NCBI GenBank assembly: GCA_000310025.1 | Contig: FN649755.1 | Coordinates: forward strand, 967,835 to 1,031,834 | Direction of reading: 5' to 3' | DNA: 64,000 nt | Source: Ectocarpus siliculosus | Taxonomy: Eukaryota; Sar; Phaeophyceae; Ectocarpales; Ectocarpaceae | Shown here: positions 12,604-24,099 of the stretch, one piece after another | Position numbering within the stretch: the stretch's first letter is position 1 | Layout of the letters: each line of letters starts with the position of its first letter | Position numbers and translations under genes: made by a program | Notes under the pieces: model-generated | Seen by the model: only the letters and a program-made list of their open reading frames with translations | What the model was told of the DNA's origin: nothing | Database searches by the model: none

Positions 12604-12810
12604 GGCGCAGAGATGGGACCCCCGCTTGACTGATTTTCGAAACCCGATTGCTCCACAACCAAGAATATGCCAACGCTAACAACGTTGGTGGTTTTGGAAA
12701 CATCTCGTCGAGGGGCTTGCCGTAGGAGTATCGGGTTCTTTCCGCACCCGCTTGGTAACAGTTTCATCAAGCTCTGAAAGTCTGTCTAGGGGGGGTGCCA
12801 TCTCTCCGCC
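12604..12810. mobile_element. MITE-like element, GAGATGGCACCCCC subfamily, copy
   Basis: Ends GAGATGGGACCCCC and GGGGGTGCCATCTC, with inner GATTGCTCCACAACCA and a GTTTTGGAAACATCTCGTC core shared with the copy at 13559. It is a variant of the GATATCACACCCCC family with a different terminal hexamer. Confidence 0.7.
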
Positions 12811-13167
12811 TCTTACGGTAGCACAAACTCGTCGCTGCCGACGGTCGAGCGGGAGGCCACAGATGACGGCTGAGACGGTTGAACAAATATTTCGCCCTTC
12901 GCGTTGGTCGGATGATCCAGACTGACCAGCGCTGACAAGTCTAGTCTAAATGGTTCGATATTGCGTCCCCAAAACCAAAAGCGAAAATAATAAAGCACAA
13001 AATCAATACAACAAAAAACACTGCACACCCAGTATCATTGGTTTGGCTTCCAACATAATTAACTCCCACCAGAGAGGCCGGCAAGGGCAGTAGTGCGGTG
13101 TGCCAGGAAGTAGCTAAAGCCCGTTTTTTCCAGCAGCAGTAGGGTTGTCTACGTAGCCGTTTGGAAA

Positions 13168-13289
13168 CCCGTAAGTGAGAGCCTGGTCCGGTGAGAACCC
13201 GGCGTGCTCCGCCCCTGCTTTGAAAGGATGCGAGGTCAATGGTCTAACGACTACGGCACGCACGACTATGAGTACACCCCCCCCCCCTG
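13168..13289 (-). mobile_element. tRNA-derived SINE-like head (A box/B box)
   Basis: Read on the minus strand it starts from a C/G homopolymer. It then has an A-box-like GCCGTAGTCGTTAGACCATT and, about 45 bases later, a B-box-like GGGTTCTCACC. That spacing is normal for a type 2 Pol III promoter. Near-identical segments occur at 18870-19046 and 42182-42414. Confidence 0.55.
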
Positions 13290-13558
13290 CTGTGAAAACG
13301 GAGCGCCGATGCCTGCTTCCGAGGGCGGCCGACGCCCCCCGGCATCGTTTTTTTTTTTTTTTTTTGTCCTCAGGAACCGGCGGTTTCGCCAGCGGATGCT
13401 CCTTCCTGCTGACGATCGCGGCTTTCTTCGCCCCTGTCACCTGCGGGTGTACACGTACACACAGCACGATTTGATTGTGGCGCGCTTTAAGCTTGCCTAA
13501 ACAAACGACAAGGCAAGCAGCTCAAAGTTTACGAATTACTTCGTATACCATAATAAGA

Positions 13559-13762
13559 GGCGGAGAGATGGCACCCCCGGGGAACCCATTTCAAAGCTCG
13601 ATTGCTCCACAACCATGGGGGTTCGGAAAGAGCCCGATACGTCAACGGAAATCCCTCAACGAGATGTTTCCAAAACCACCATGGCTTGGTGTTGGCACCA
13701 TCTTCGATGTCGGATAAGCGTGCCTTGAAAATCGGTCTAGGGGGGGTGCCATCTCTCCGCCT
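13559..13762. mobile_element. MITE-like element, GAGATGGCACCCCC subfamily, copy
   Basis: Left end GGCGGAGAGATGGCACCCCC; right end GGGGGGTGCCATCTCTCCGC. Inner TTCAAAGCTCGATTGCTCCA at the left is mirrored by CCTTGAAAATCGGTCTAG at the right. Confidence 0.8.
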
Positions 13763-13989
13763 CTCACGGTCGTATTGTTTTGCGCCACGTTTCCCTAGCG
13801 GGCTCTTGATGTGTTGTTGCGTGTGGGTCCGACAATAATAACTAGCTGCTCGTTGAGAGACAGGCAGAGAGAAGAAGAGTATGACCATGCAGCTTGCGCA
13901 ATCACACAATGTATGTTTACATGGCCTCCGGGAGGGAAACGAAAGGTTGCGGCTGTCGCCGCTCCGCGGCTCATATACTGTTTACGAAT

Positions 13990-14760
13990 GTGTGTGTGTA
14001 GCTTCCATGGAGGAAGAAGTGGAATTCTACCTCCATGGAAGTCATAGAGACCGATTTAGGGACCTTCCGTGGGAGTTCAGGCAGGGGAGGTACCCGAGCG
14101 ACTTCCATGGAAGCTTGCGCTTCTTTCCGTGGAAGCCGAAGCTTAATGGCACAACTTCCACGGAAGTATGTCATCACCCGAGCCCCGCTTCCATGGAAGG
14201 ACGGAGGGTTTTGTTTGTGGAGGCTTGCACGGGAAGCTTCCATGGCAGTCATTCACTAGGTTGACCGCTTCCTTGGAAGTCATCGTGAAGGACCTGGAGG
14301 ACGTCGCACCGAATCATCAGTATTTTCTTAGATCACGTAATTTATTTGTAGGAACCCAAACACGACTACCATTTGCACTCTTTTTTTCAGGACTCTCCGA
14401 AAGGGACGGGAAAAGACAGGCGACACCTTCGTAGCATGGTGGGCTACCGTATACGACGAAACCATCACACCCAAGTGACTGAAAACGCGTTTCCTTTTTT
14501 GAGAGTGTCACCGGGTATAGCAGCAGTGTTCTGTGTGGAGTGTGCTGTTATCTCCTTTTTTTTGTGTTTGAAGTTGTTCATATGGAAGGACGTTGTCAGA
14601 CATCACCAACAAACACGCTTCCTTCCATGGAAGGAAGTTACTTTCATGGCAGTTTTGAAGCTTCCACGGAGGCTACCTTCGAGCCCTCCAACAAACCTGG
14701 TACATGGAAGCTACTTTCATGGAAGATGCCGTCCTTCAATGAAAGCCGTCCTACAGCCTC
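13990..14760. repeat. Cluster of CTTCCATGGAAG palindromes
   Basis: At least fourteen perfect or near-perfect copies of the 12-base palindrome occur in two groups, 14004-14280 and 14628-14745. Variants include CTTCCACGGAAG, TTTCCGTGGAAG, CTTCCTTGGAAG and CTTTCATGGAAG. Spacing is irregular (about 25-50 bases), so this is not a simple tandem array. No gene model overlaps convincingly. Confidence 0.75.
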
Positions 14761-14795
14761 GGCTAAAATTACAAAAAAAAATACCCCGAGAGACG

Positions 14796-15040
14796 GAGAG
14801 AGATGGCACCCCCCGGTAGATAGACCGATTTTCAAAGCTCGATTGCTCCACAAATCAACCAAGCTCTTCTTATATATTATTATGTCGGCACCAAAAATGT
14901 TGGCAGTTGGTAACATCGCGTTCGTTGAGGGTTTTCCGTCGACATAACGGGCGGGCTCTTTCTCCATCCGCATACATGCTTTGTTGTGAGGCAATCAAGC
15001 CTTGGAAGTCGGTCTGAGGGGGGTGCCATCTCTCTCTCCC
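14796..15040. mobile_element. MITE-like element, GAGATGGCACCCCC subfamily, copy
   Basis: Left end GAGAGATGGCACCCCCC with GACCGATTTTCAAAGCTCG; right end GGTCTGAGGGGGGTGCCATC. The interior shows ACATCGCGTTCGTTGAGGG, matching the core of the copies at 12604 and 13559. Confidence 0.75.
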
Positions 15041-16642
15041 CGCCCCTTACGGTAGAGGCCCGCCATCTCTTATCCGTAGTCTGGCCTAGACAGAAAATAC
15101 TAAAAAAACACCCATTAATTCAAGGGTACACGAAAAAACAAATCTGGACCCCCCCCCCACCTCAGCCGGCCCAAAATGAAACGAAAAGAATCTCGACACA
15201 TAGTGCGTATTTCGAATCCCTGTTGCTGCCGTGTGTCTCTAGGTGGTCAATAATAAGAGATTGTCGAAATGATAAATCTCAACTGCGTGACTTGGGTGTA
15301 GAATGTGTAGTCACAAATAATTGTAGAGTGGTATCAAGAGGACTGCTGTTGTTGTAGATTGTTTGCCAACTCGGCCTGATCGATCGGCGAGGACCCGGCA
15401 CGGAACACCACGCCGCCGGCAGTATTGGGTTAGGACGCTGTGCTTCTCCGGCCGGTGCTGTGACATTCGGTTTCATCGTTGGTTATCTCACTTGTAGAGG
15501 GAGGGGGGGGGGGGGTGGAGATTACTTGCATATATACATATAAGATCTGGTCACTTTTCATGCTTCGGCGTTTCCTTCTCTCGCGGCAGCGAGTCTTTTC
15601 TCGCGGTTCCTTCTCAGGGACACGCAGGAGGCTCGTCGGTACATTAGCGCCCGTGCCCGGAGCTCGGTAGGCCTCCGTAGGACGGACGGGCGGTTGACGG
15701 CCAAAGTTGCGAAAACTGGCTCAAAACCCCGGGGACGCGTTCCGCGCTGACAAAGCCTGGCGAACCAATTCTGAAACCTATCAAACCCATCAAGTGCGAC
15801 GGTTTGAAATATTTGCCTCTTGCCACTCCACTTTCATTCGTTCATTCATCCATTCATTAATTCGATGATTCATGGTTGTGACTCTTCGTGTCATGGCATT
15901 GTCCAACAGCAGTACCTACGTTTACTACACTTCGCAGCGGGCCAAGTGTAGACAAGTCTGAGAGCATGCATCCAGCCGCAGTGTTGAACATGTCCCATTT
16001 GTGGTGTTGTTTCGGCTTCAAATTCGGTTCTCGACGGAAATCTGCCATCATCATTCAAAGACATGGAGTCTGAGTTTTCGCTGCCAAAATATTGTCCGCT
16101 CGAGCTGGCTCCAATGTAGAATAACAACGTGCGCGATGTTGTGTGCGGAAATACAAGCGTTGTAAGACACACAGTCCCTCTTCGGGCAATGCGCATGTGG
16201 TCTTGCGCCACCTGAGGGAGGGTAGACACCCACGTCCCGAAGGGAGACCTTGTATGATTTATATGCTGTCGTTGATTTCTATTGGCTTGCGGGTTCTTCC
16301 TTTTCAGTTGAGTTTGCCCGAGCCTGTGGCCGCCGGAATCGACTGCGTCTACCGTTAGATCAGTAAAAACAGACGAAAGTAGTGGGCTTAGAGATCGGAA
16401 CGGCTTTGAACGTGAAAACAACAACAAACACATGTGGTTCACACCAACACACAACAATATTTATCCCAGTCCCGGCAAGCTTGGTTCCGGTAAGAGTTCG
16501 GCTGTGTTTTATGGCGCAAGTACCCCAGAAAGTACATGCTCAGGCGATTCTTCGCAAGCTGGTTCTCCTTCCCTGCCTTGCCCCCGCCCACAATAAGGCG
16601 CCTCTTCCACTCGCGTTCCTGCCACTAGTCATCATCCTATGA

Positions 16643-18055
16643 CTAGCCTTCCTTCCACTTCCTCTTCTTCGTTACTGTTCGGCCAAACCTACTTATACAC
16701 AAAACTTCCATAGACGCGCGGTGGTCGTTACCACCCGCCGCCCCCTCGCCGCCGACTTCTCTCTGTTCCTCTTTCTCGTCGTCGTCGTCTTCTTCTTCTT
16801 CTTCTTCTTCTTCTTCTTCTTCTTCTTCTTCTTCTTCTTCTTCGTCCCCCTGTTCGTTGTCCTCCTCGTCGTCCTCAATCACGTTCTCTTCCTCATCATC
16901 ACCACTGTCAGACTCGATGGAGGAATCATCGCTCGAGTCGCTGGAAGAATCTCTCGATTCGCTGGGGGTGTCCACTCGATGGTTTCCTTTGCCACCCTTG
17001 CCTCTGGCTCCAGTTCTTCCCGTGGTATTCCCACGAAACACCACCTTGGCCTTGTGTGCACCACCACCCACTCTTTTTAGATCCTTTTGGAGCATTGCGC
17101 CCACAGCTTTCTTCTCGCCTTCGCCCACACTAATGCTCTGTAGAAACTGTGGACCTTTCGAGTCGGTCTTCCTCAGTTTCGCGTCCGCAGCGTGTAAGTC
17201 GTCAACATGGGTACTTATGGAGTATTTCCATTCCCATCGGTTACAGAATATGCACTCCATCGGCACATTGGTACACGGCATGTTCCAGGTATATTTCTTA
17301 GCCGAATTCAGGGTTATCGAGACGATGGAACCTTCGTCCTTGGCGGATCTGGGAGTCCAAGGGCATCGGGAATAAACCCGTTGAGCTGCTTTTCCAGTCT
17401 GGGGAGTGTTCACCCAAGAGATGCAGCCATTGTCTTGACCACAGAAGCCACATACGCCCGTCAAGTCCTGGGCAGGTAAGTCTCAATATCGTACACGCGC
17501 AAGCAAGATATTAGTGATGATGGCTAAAGTAGCATGATGTGGATGCTACGTACGCCACCGCACCCCCCACCCACCTTCTCAAGGATGTGCCCCGCGATAT
17601 GAAGCCGCATTCTCTTGATGTTGATCTCCTTGGGGCAGTACGTGCAGAGGACCTTTCCTTTGATACATGCCGAGGAGGACTCTCAAGACACTCCCGCCTC
17701 ACCCGTCTGGTTGGTCTGGTTGGTCTCGTGGATGAGCTCATCGTGTACAGGGAGAGGGGGGGTCGTCCCGGAGGTAGTCTTCCGAAGGGTAGGCAAGGCG
17801 TTCCACCCTTGCAGTTCCTCTGTCGTCAAAACTAGTGCGTCTCGTACACCCGATAATCCCTCCATTGTAAACGCGTAGTCATGTCTGGGTCCAGCTCAAC
17901 TATCAGCTTCGTAGGGCAGGTGTACGTGTGGACATCCAGCACCCGATCCTTCCACTCGAACGATTCGACTGTCTCCTCCACAAGACTCACAGTCAAAACC
18001 ATTAGCTTCCCTATCACGGTCGGCCCCCCAACCCCCCCGGCCCGGTCGTCCGAGC
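16643..18055 (-). pseudogene. Damaged spliced zinc-finger protein with acidic tail
   Basis: Read on the minus strand, the 3' exon is 17467-16643. It is joined through a 108-base GT-AG intron (17575-17468) to an upstream exon reaching the N gap. The upstream exon carries a C2H2 finger (CTYCPKEINIKRMRLHIAGH; C-X2-C-X11-H-X3-H). The 3' exon starts DLTGVCGFCGQDNGC and has a second finger (C-X2-C-X11-H-X4-H, starting CIFCNRWEWKYS). It ends with a Ser/Asp/Glu tail, an uninterrupted poly-Glu from (TTC)n on the plus strand, and a basic TKKRKWKEG terminus. Two lesions are visible in the upstream exon: a TGA at 17685-17683 just before the first finger, and a frame change near 17890, where the natural reading would continue from LIVELDP into DYAFTMEGLSGV. 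Finger spacing suggests nucleic-acid binding; a transposon origin is possible but unproven. Either a recent pseudogene or a gene with sequencing errors beside the gap. Confidence 0.6.
16789..16843 (+). repeat. (TTC)n microsatellite encoding poly-Glu on minus strand
   Basis: About eighteen TTC units read as GAA/Glu within the acidic tail of the minus-strand zinc-finger gene. The flanking codons are also Glu and Asp, so the repeat has expanded inside an already acidic region. Confidence 0.85.
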
Positions 18056-18571
18056 NNNNNNNNNNNNNNNNNNNNNNNNNNNNNNNNNNNNNNNNNNNNN
18101 NNNNNNNNNNNNNNNNNNNNNNNNNNNNNNNNNNNNNNNNNNNNNNNNNNNNNNNNNNNNNNNNNNNNNNNNNNNNNNNNNNNNNNNNNNNNNNNNNNNN
18201 NNNNNNNNNNNNNNNNNNNNNNNNNNNNNNNNNNNNNNNNNNNNNNNNNNNNNNNNNNNNNNNNNNNNNNNNNNNNNNNNNNNNNNNNNNNNNNNNNNNN
18301 NNNNNNNNNNNNNNNNNNNNNNNNNNNNNNNNNNNNNNNNNNNNNNNNNNNNNNNNNNNNNNNNNNNNNNNNNNNNNNNNNNNNNNNNNNNNNNNNNNNN
18401 NNNNNNNNNNNNNNNNNNNNNNNNNNNNNNNNNNNNNNNNNNNNNNNNNNNNNNNNNNNNNNNNNNNNNNNNNNNNNNNNNNNNNNNNNNNNNNNNNNNN
18501 NNNNNNNNNNNNNNNNNNNNNNNNNNNNNNNNNNNNNNNNNNNNNNNNNNNNNNNNNNNNNNNNNNNNNNN
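18056..18571. other. Assembly gap of 516 N
   Basis: A run of N interrupts the 5' part of the minus-strand zinc-finger gene. Long translated frames across it are artefacts. Confidence 0.99.
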
Positions 18572-18869
18572 TCGTGAACTCGGCAACCAGGTTACCGGTT
18601 TTTTTTTTACCTCTGTTTTTTTTTTGCGGTAACCATGAATGGTGGTCGAGTAGATCATGTTGTGCGGGGTGGAGAACCCTCACTCCGCGCAGGGGGGATG
18701 ATCGCACCACGTTGTGTTAAAATGGTCAAGCATCCTCGAGGCAGTTACACAGTGCTTACAACTGTCTCTGGAAGTGAAAGCACCAGAAAATAAATTAAGT
18801 AATTCGCAGCTGTCATCCGTATGCAAGGAAGTAAGCACAAGATGCCGAACACCCTTAGCAGGATGCAGC

Positions 18870-19046
18870 TCACCCTTCATGCGACTCGCCGAATACCTCA
18901 CGGCGCTTCGCGCTTGGTGATGTGAGAGCCTGGTCCGGTGAGAACCCGGCGTGCTCCGTCCCGGCTTTGTAGGGATGCGAGGTCAATGGTCTAACGACTA
19001 CGGCATGCACGGCTATGAGTACACCCCCCCCCCTCCTCCCCCCCCG
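18870..19046 (-). mobile_element. tRNA-derived SINE-like repeat
   Basis: Same A-box and B-box elements as at 13168. On the plus strand it shares GCGACTCGCCGAATACCTCA and GAGAACCCGGCGTGCTCCGT with the copy at 42182. It ends in a C-run on the plus strand. Confidence 0.55.
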
Positions 19047-19260
19047 CCCTCGGCCGGCCCAAAATGAAAAAAGTGGAGTGTGGGTCCAGGAATTGTTTTG
19101 TCGTGCCCTTGATTCATTGTGATAGCAACTCGACGAGTATCGTCGCGTTGCCTGCCTGAAGTTTTCCAGTTTTTAGCGGTTGACAACGTTGAGGGCGAAC
19201 ACCGCGACAAGCTCGCCCACCGAGCACGACGAAGAGTTCTGTACACAGAATAGATGACAT

Positions 19261-19410
19261 AAGATATCACACCACCTGAACAATTTTTAATTTTCAAGCT
19301 CGACTACTCCACAGCAGAAAGCGTGGCCGGGTGGCGTTGGCACCGCTAGCTTTCCGAAACAAACGTACGTACGTATCGTTTGACATCCTCTTCGTCGTGG
19401 ACTAACATTA
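19261..19410. mobile_element. Truncated MITE-like element
   Basis: The left end AAGATATCACACCACCTGAA is followed by the family interior (GCTCGACTACTCCACAGCAG, CTAGCTTTCCGAAA, CATCCTCTTCGTCGTGGA). The sequence leaves the family just before the right terminal repeat, so that end is lost. Confidence 0.6.
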
Positions 19411-19518
19411 TTAGCTGTGAATGTTGATGATGCGATATATTATGTCACCTACTGCCGGTACATGCCATGCATAAGAACAAGGAGCACTCCAGTGAGTTGT
19501 TGTAGTACAGTGGGGGGG

Positions 19519-20634
19519 CCTCAATAACGCCGGTTGAAAAACACCGGTGGCCCTCTATAGCGCCGGTGAAATTGCTGGGCAAAGCCAGAGCCCTCAACAG
19601 CGCCACACTGGCGTTATTGAGGGCGGTCCGCAATAACGCCGGTTTGGGCACCTCTACACCCCGCAATAGCGCCGGTTGTTTGTTTTGACGCACACACCAC
19701 GCACGTGCCCTAAGGAGGTTACACACCAGTTGGGGTACACACGTGCGTCTACAGACCCTACAGCTGTACGTAGAGATGCACCATGCCATGTGCGGAAGGT
19801 CAATTGTGCAAGTCGCCCGACACTTCGTCAGAACCCCGTCATGGGCAACCAACGCTGTCAGGGAGGATGTGGCGGGCGGCTCCGCGGCAATTGCGGAAGC
19901 ATCGCAGACGACAACGAAATGCACCCCGTCTGCAGTTCGCGTCTAGCCAAAGCTGGAAAGCGCAAAGCGACAGCGCCACCGGAGGGTGCTGGGGCTCGAA
20001 AGTCCAAGCCCCAGAGGACGAAAAAGATAACGAGGGGGTGTAGTCAAAGCCGTTTTTTTTTTGTTGTTTCGTTTCTGGCGTTTGATCCGTCCGGTCTCTA
20101 CCCGGCATAGCTGGTTTTGTGTCTGATGATCTGCATGTGGCGCTTCTTTCGCGGTCGTTTCTTGTTCTTTCCCGCCACTTGGATGAAGGACGAAATAGAG
20201 CTGTTGTTCGAATCTTTGCAACTTCATGTATGTAACTTTTTCCATTCAATGGTGCCAGGTGTGTCGTCATTTCGCCGTCGCGGAGTTCTCTCTATAAAAG
20301 CAGGAGGATCAGCAAGCTGCCTCCTCTGTGGATGATCATTTAATAAACACAACTCTGGGCATTCCAGGAAGATAATTTATCCTTTGCAGTCCGCCCACTT
20401 CACCACTCAATCGTTTCTTCAATTTGTGAATGAATAGACTATATATATATGTGGGCTCGTCCCTGCGCCACATGACCACAACGACCCCTCAATAGTGCCA
20501 CAACCGGCGATATTAAGGGTTTCTGATCCCTCAATAGCGCCGGTTGTGGCGCTATTGTGGCACTATTCCACAAACGCCGGTCGCTCTGAATAGCGCCGAT
20601 CGATGCGCTGGGCACATACCGGCGTTATTGAGGG
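19519..20634. mobile_element. DNA-transposon-like element with CCTCAATAACGCCGG ends
   Basis: The left end CCTCAATAACGCCGG is mirrored by CCGGCGTTATTGAGGG at the right, 1.1 kb apart. Both ends hold further direct and inverted copies of the motif (CCTCAATAGCGCCGG, CTCTATAGCGCCGG, TGGCGTTATTGAGGG). This forms subterminal arrays of the kind transposases bind. The interior has one modest plus-strand frame (19676-20110) with a Cys-rich RCQGGCGGRLRGNC stretch and no recognisable transposase. Probably non-autonomous. Confidence 0.55.
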
Positions 20635-21448
20635 TTGCTGCTGCTGCTGTTGTTGTTGTTGTTGTCTTCACATTAAACTCGTGGACCTTGCCAGACCATT
20701 ATTCCGTCGAAAATCGAAAATCGAAAACCGAAAATGTCACTGATTGGACAGAGCTCCAGTGTTCCGCCGCCGTTTCTTCGATCTGGGGGTAAGTATTCCG
20801 AGAATATTCTCCGATATATTTCTATGATAGAGATGGATTCGTTGGGTCATATTAAGAAAAATTTAAAATCAAAAGCGAGCACGAACGCACGAACAGACTC
20901 GGAATCGAAAATCGAAAATGCAAACCGGAACATCAAACTGGCTGCCACACCCGCACAGCATCGTACATGCCTCCATTTCGATACTCGTCTATTGCTTGGT
21001 GATGCAAGCAAGAGCTTGACAGAAAGCTGATATCCAGCAGAGCACGGCATACTTTCTTTAAGCGAGATTAAGAGAGAGAGAGTCATCGCCGTGAAATTCT
21101 TTCTTTGTAAACGCAGTTCAACGGCAGATATTTTGGCTTTCCTACATCAGCACGCACCCATTGCTCGCTGAGCTCGAAGCGTATCGATGCGAGACAAAGA
21201 CCCCCCAACCCGCCTGATCATCCCCGTTATTCGGAGCTATCGTTTGCTGTCTTGGATATCGTGTGGCTTTCATGGTCATGGTTTGACTCATCGCAACTGG
21301 CATGTACGGGCCTTGTTCGCCTCTTCCAGGTTGATTATCGATTTCGATTCCCCGCCTGCGCCGTGTAGAGCCAACCCCAAATCGAAAATCGATTTCGATT
21401 TTCGCTCGAACATTTTTTGACAAGGTCCACCCTGGGGGGGGGCCACTG

Positions 21449-22981
21449 TACAGTTAGCGCCCGCAATTAAGAAATATTTTTTTCAGAAATTTAGGCTCAC
21501 TTTTCCACGAAAAATAAGAAAATACGGTTAAGAAACATGGCTCAGTCTGGTTCCCACAATAAGAAATTTGATTTCTCAATAAGAAACAGCGGCGACCGCT
21601 GCCCTACTACGTAAGAAACGAGGGGTTACGGGAGAGTGTGTCGAATAAGAAAGACCATCAGTAACCAGAAAAGCGGGTATACCCGGGTGCTTTATCACCA
21701 ATTTAGGGTACAACACTAGAAATCAACACGCTTGCACGCCCAGGCTGTCAGCTGATTGGCCGAAAAACCAGTGTTGTACCCATTTCTGAAAAAAAATCCA
21801 TCGGGTACAACTTCCGCTGGAATTATTAGGACCTCTCGTGTTACCGATATTGGTTACTAGTGTAGTACCCGGAAGAGGTCGATTTTGTACCCAGAAATGG
21901 TCATATAATCCCGGCGCCCGACGACTCTAAAACCCGTAGAAAAAACGTAAACCGCACATACATACATACGTACCCGCACGACACACCAACCAGTACCGCA
22001 CATACCCCACAGTAGCCACACAAACCACCAACAACGCTCGTTGACGGGCACATTGCCTCGAAGGATACCAATCTCCGACAGCCCCCTCCGTACATCGCGG
22101 CGAAACCATCCGCCGTGCTCTGCTGCTGCTGCTGTGCTGCTGTGCCCCGGAAGCATGAGAGGCAGGTCGTGCCCGTTTTGTCTCTCTGTCATTACCTAAT
22201 AATGTACGAGCAGCACAGCGAGCTAACTCGCGGATCGAGGGAGTTCGACCCCCTCTAGGAGAGGAGCCCGGGCCCACGAGTCGATAAATACGTGAAATTA
22301 GAACTAATTGGTGTGTCGTGCGGGTATGTGCGGTACACGTTTTTTTCTGCGGGTTTTAGAGTCTTCGGCACCGGGATTATATGACCATTTCTGGGTACGA
22401 AATCGACCGTTTCCGGGTACACCAGTAACCAGCATCGGTAGCACCAGAGGGTCTAGAGATGCCGCCGGCTACCTGGGGGTACCTGGGGGTGCAGGGGCGT
22501 TGATTTCTACGTGTACCCTAAATTGGTAATAAAGTACCCGGGTATACATACCCGTTTCTGGTTACAGATCCTCCTATCTCTCGCTCTTTCCCCCGTCTCC
22601 CACTACCCCCCCCCCCCCAAGTGCATTATTCGTTGTACGACAAGGGGGGAGTGTGTGTTTTTTTGCGGCGCCCCCTCCGGCCCCCTGCCGGCTCTGGCGC
22701 TCTCTGGCGCTCCGGCTCTGACACAGCACACCAGACAGGCTGCGAACCACGATATGTTGTCTGCTGTACGGTTTTGATGGTGCTCTCCGCCAGCTCTCGT
22801 GAGCAGAGAAAATAAGAAATTGCCGACTTAAGAAATTCAGCAGGAGGATGTGGCGGCACGAAAAAAAAAGAAACTTGACATAAGAAAGTGAACGACATAC
22901 ATACGCTGAGTTTATAGCCCACAAAAAGAATTCGAGGCTGGACCTGAAATAAGCGTGTCGTATTTGCGGGTGCTAACTGTA
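21449..22981. mobile_element. 1.5-kb TIR element with internal foldback arms
   Basis: It starts TACAGTTAGCGCCCGCAA and ends with the inverse TTGCGGGTGCTAACTGTA. The ends carry many TTAAGAAA/AATAAGAAA motifs. Inside, a second inverted pair of roughly 300 bases (about 21668-21990 against 22300-22570) shares, in inverted orientation, AGTAACCAGAAA, CACCAATTTAGGGTACA, CCAGAAATGGTCATATAATC and CGCACGACACACCAA. No long reading frame resembles a transposase. No clear target-site duplication is visible. Confidence 0.65.
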
Positions 22982-23099
22982 GTTGAATTGAAACCTCTCA
23001 GTACCCATCCATGAAGAAGTCGTTGTATACACTAATTAATATTCATAGTAAAGGTGCTGCAAAAACTATCCATGGACGAACTCAGGAGTTAGATAGTTT

Positions 23100-23310
23100 C
23101 GTTGTTGTATTATCTTCACAAATAATTACAAAAAAAACCGTTCGTTCTGTTCTCTCTACCCAGTACCTTCTTCGTCTGTCCGTACTATTAGAAGTATTAT
23201 GTATGATAGTCTGACACTTTTGACGCGGTGGATTCCCGCCGCCGCCGTGGTCACAGGCTAACTTACCCTAAAAACGTTATACGAAGAAGAAATGAACCCG
23301 AAGAAGGGTC
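23100..23310 (-). mobile_element. SINE-like repeat with (CAA)n tail, diverged
   Basis: Plus-strand landmarks TATCTTCACAAATAATTACA, TACCCAGTACCTTCTTCGTC and GTGGTCACAGGCTAACTTAC match the family. An insertion of about 30 bases separates the middle and 3' blocks. Confidence 0.55.
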
Positions 23311-24099
23311 CGCAAGTCAACCACAGATTATTATAGGGGACCCTCCGCTCGCTTCGATACGCTATGTGAGGTGGTAGTAACCATAGAATGGACAATAAAC
23401 CAAAAAAAATAATAATAATATTAAAGGCGACCTCACGCGCACCCGAAAACACCGTCACAGTCAGTGTTCGATCGGCACTTACTTCTCACACGCCCATCCA
23501 TGCGCATGCACTTTTTTGTGGCGAGGGACTCCATGCTTTCAAGAATGCCGTCAATTTTCTCGTTTATCTGTTTCTTTCGTTTACATACATGTAGTACGCA
23601 CGTCACACCCGAATGAAAAGGAGACCACACCAGAACGCGCTCTCCGCACGCTGGGAAAGAATCCGGGGTTAATGAATGCGGACCCCAGAAGATGCGCTTT
23701 TCACAGCAGGCTTCCTCTCCGAAATGAAAGAACCGGACGGGAGAGAGCGAAAAGAGAAAAAAGCGGAGGCGTAGTACGCGTTCCCCGTCATGGATATTTC
23801 ATAAGAGGAGTCGTATTGTGGTGCGTAGTGGCAGGAACCTCTCTCTGCGATCAGGTCAGAAGGCCACCAGTCCCCGGGACTCTTCTGTTGCACCCACCCA
23901 TGGACGCAGCAGTGCGCATGTCCTGTAAGTAGACAACTACTGCTGAAAATATTTGGAGATCACGAACCATACCGACAGGTGGGTCGTATCATAGGTGAGC
24001 GGGGGACCTAGGAAACAGTCGCACTCAGCCAGTATGTATTTTTCTTGGTGGCGAAGCGGACCCTCTTTATTGCGACTCTCAAACTGCTGTTCGTGGATG

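Noticed and set aside
17832-18720. Long frames across the 516-N gap on both strands
   Set aside because: Most of the length is undetermined sequence. Only the flanks are informative, and they are used in the zinc-finger gene model.
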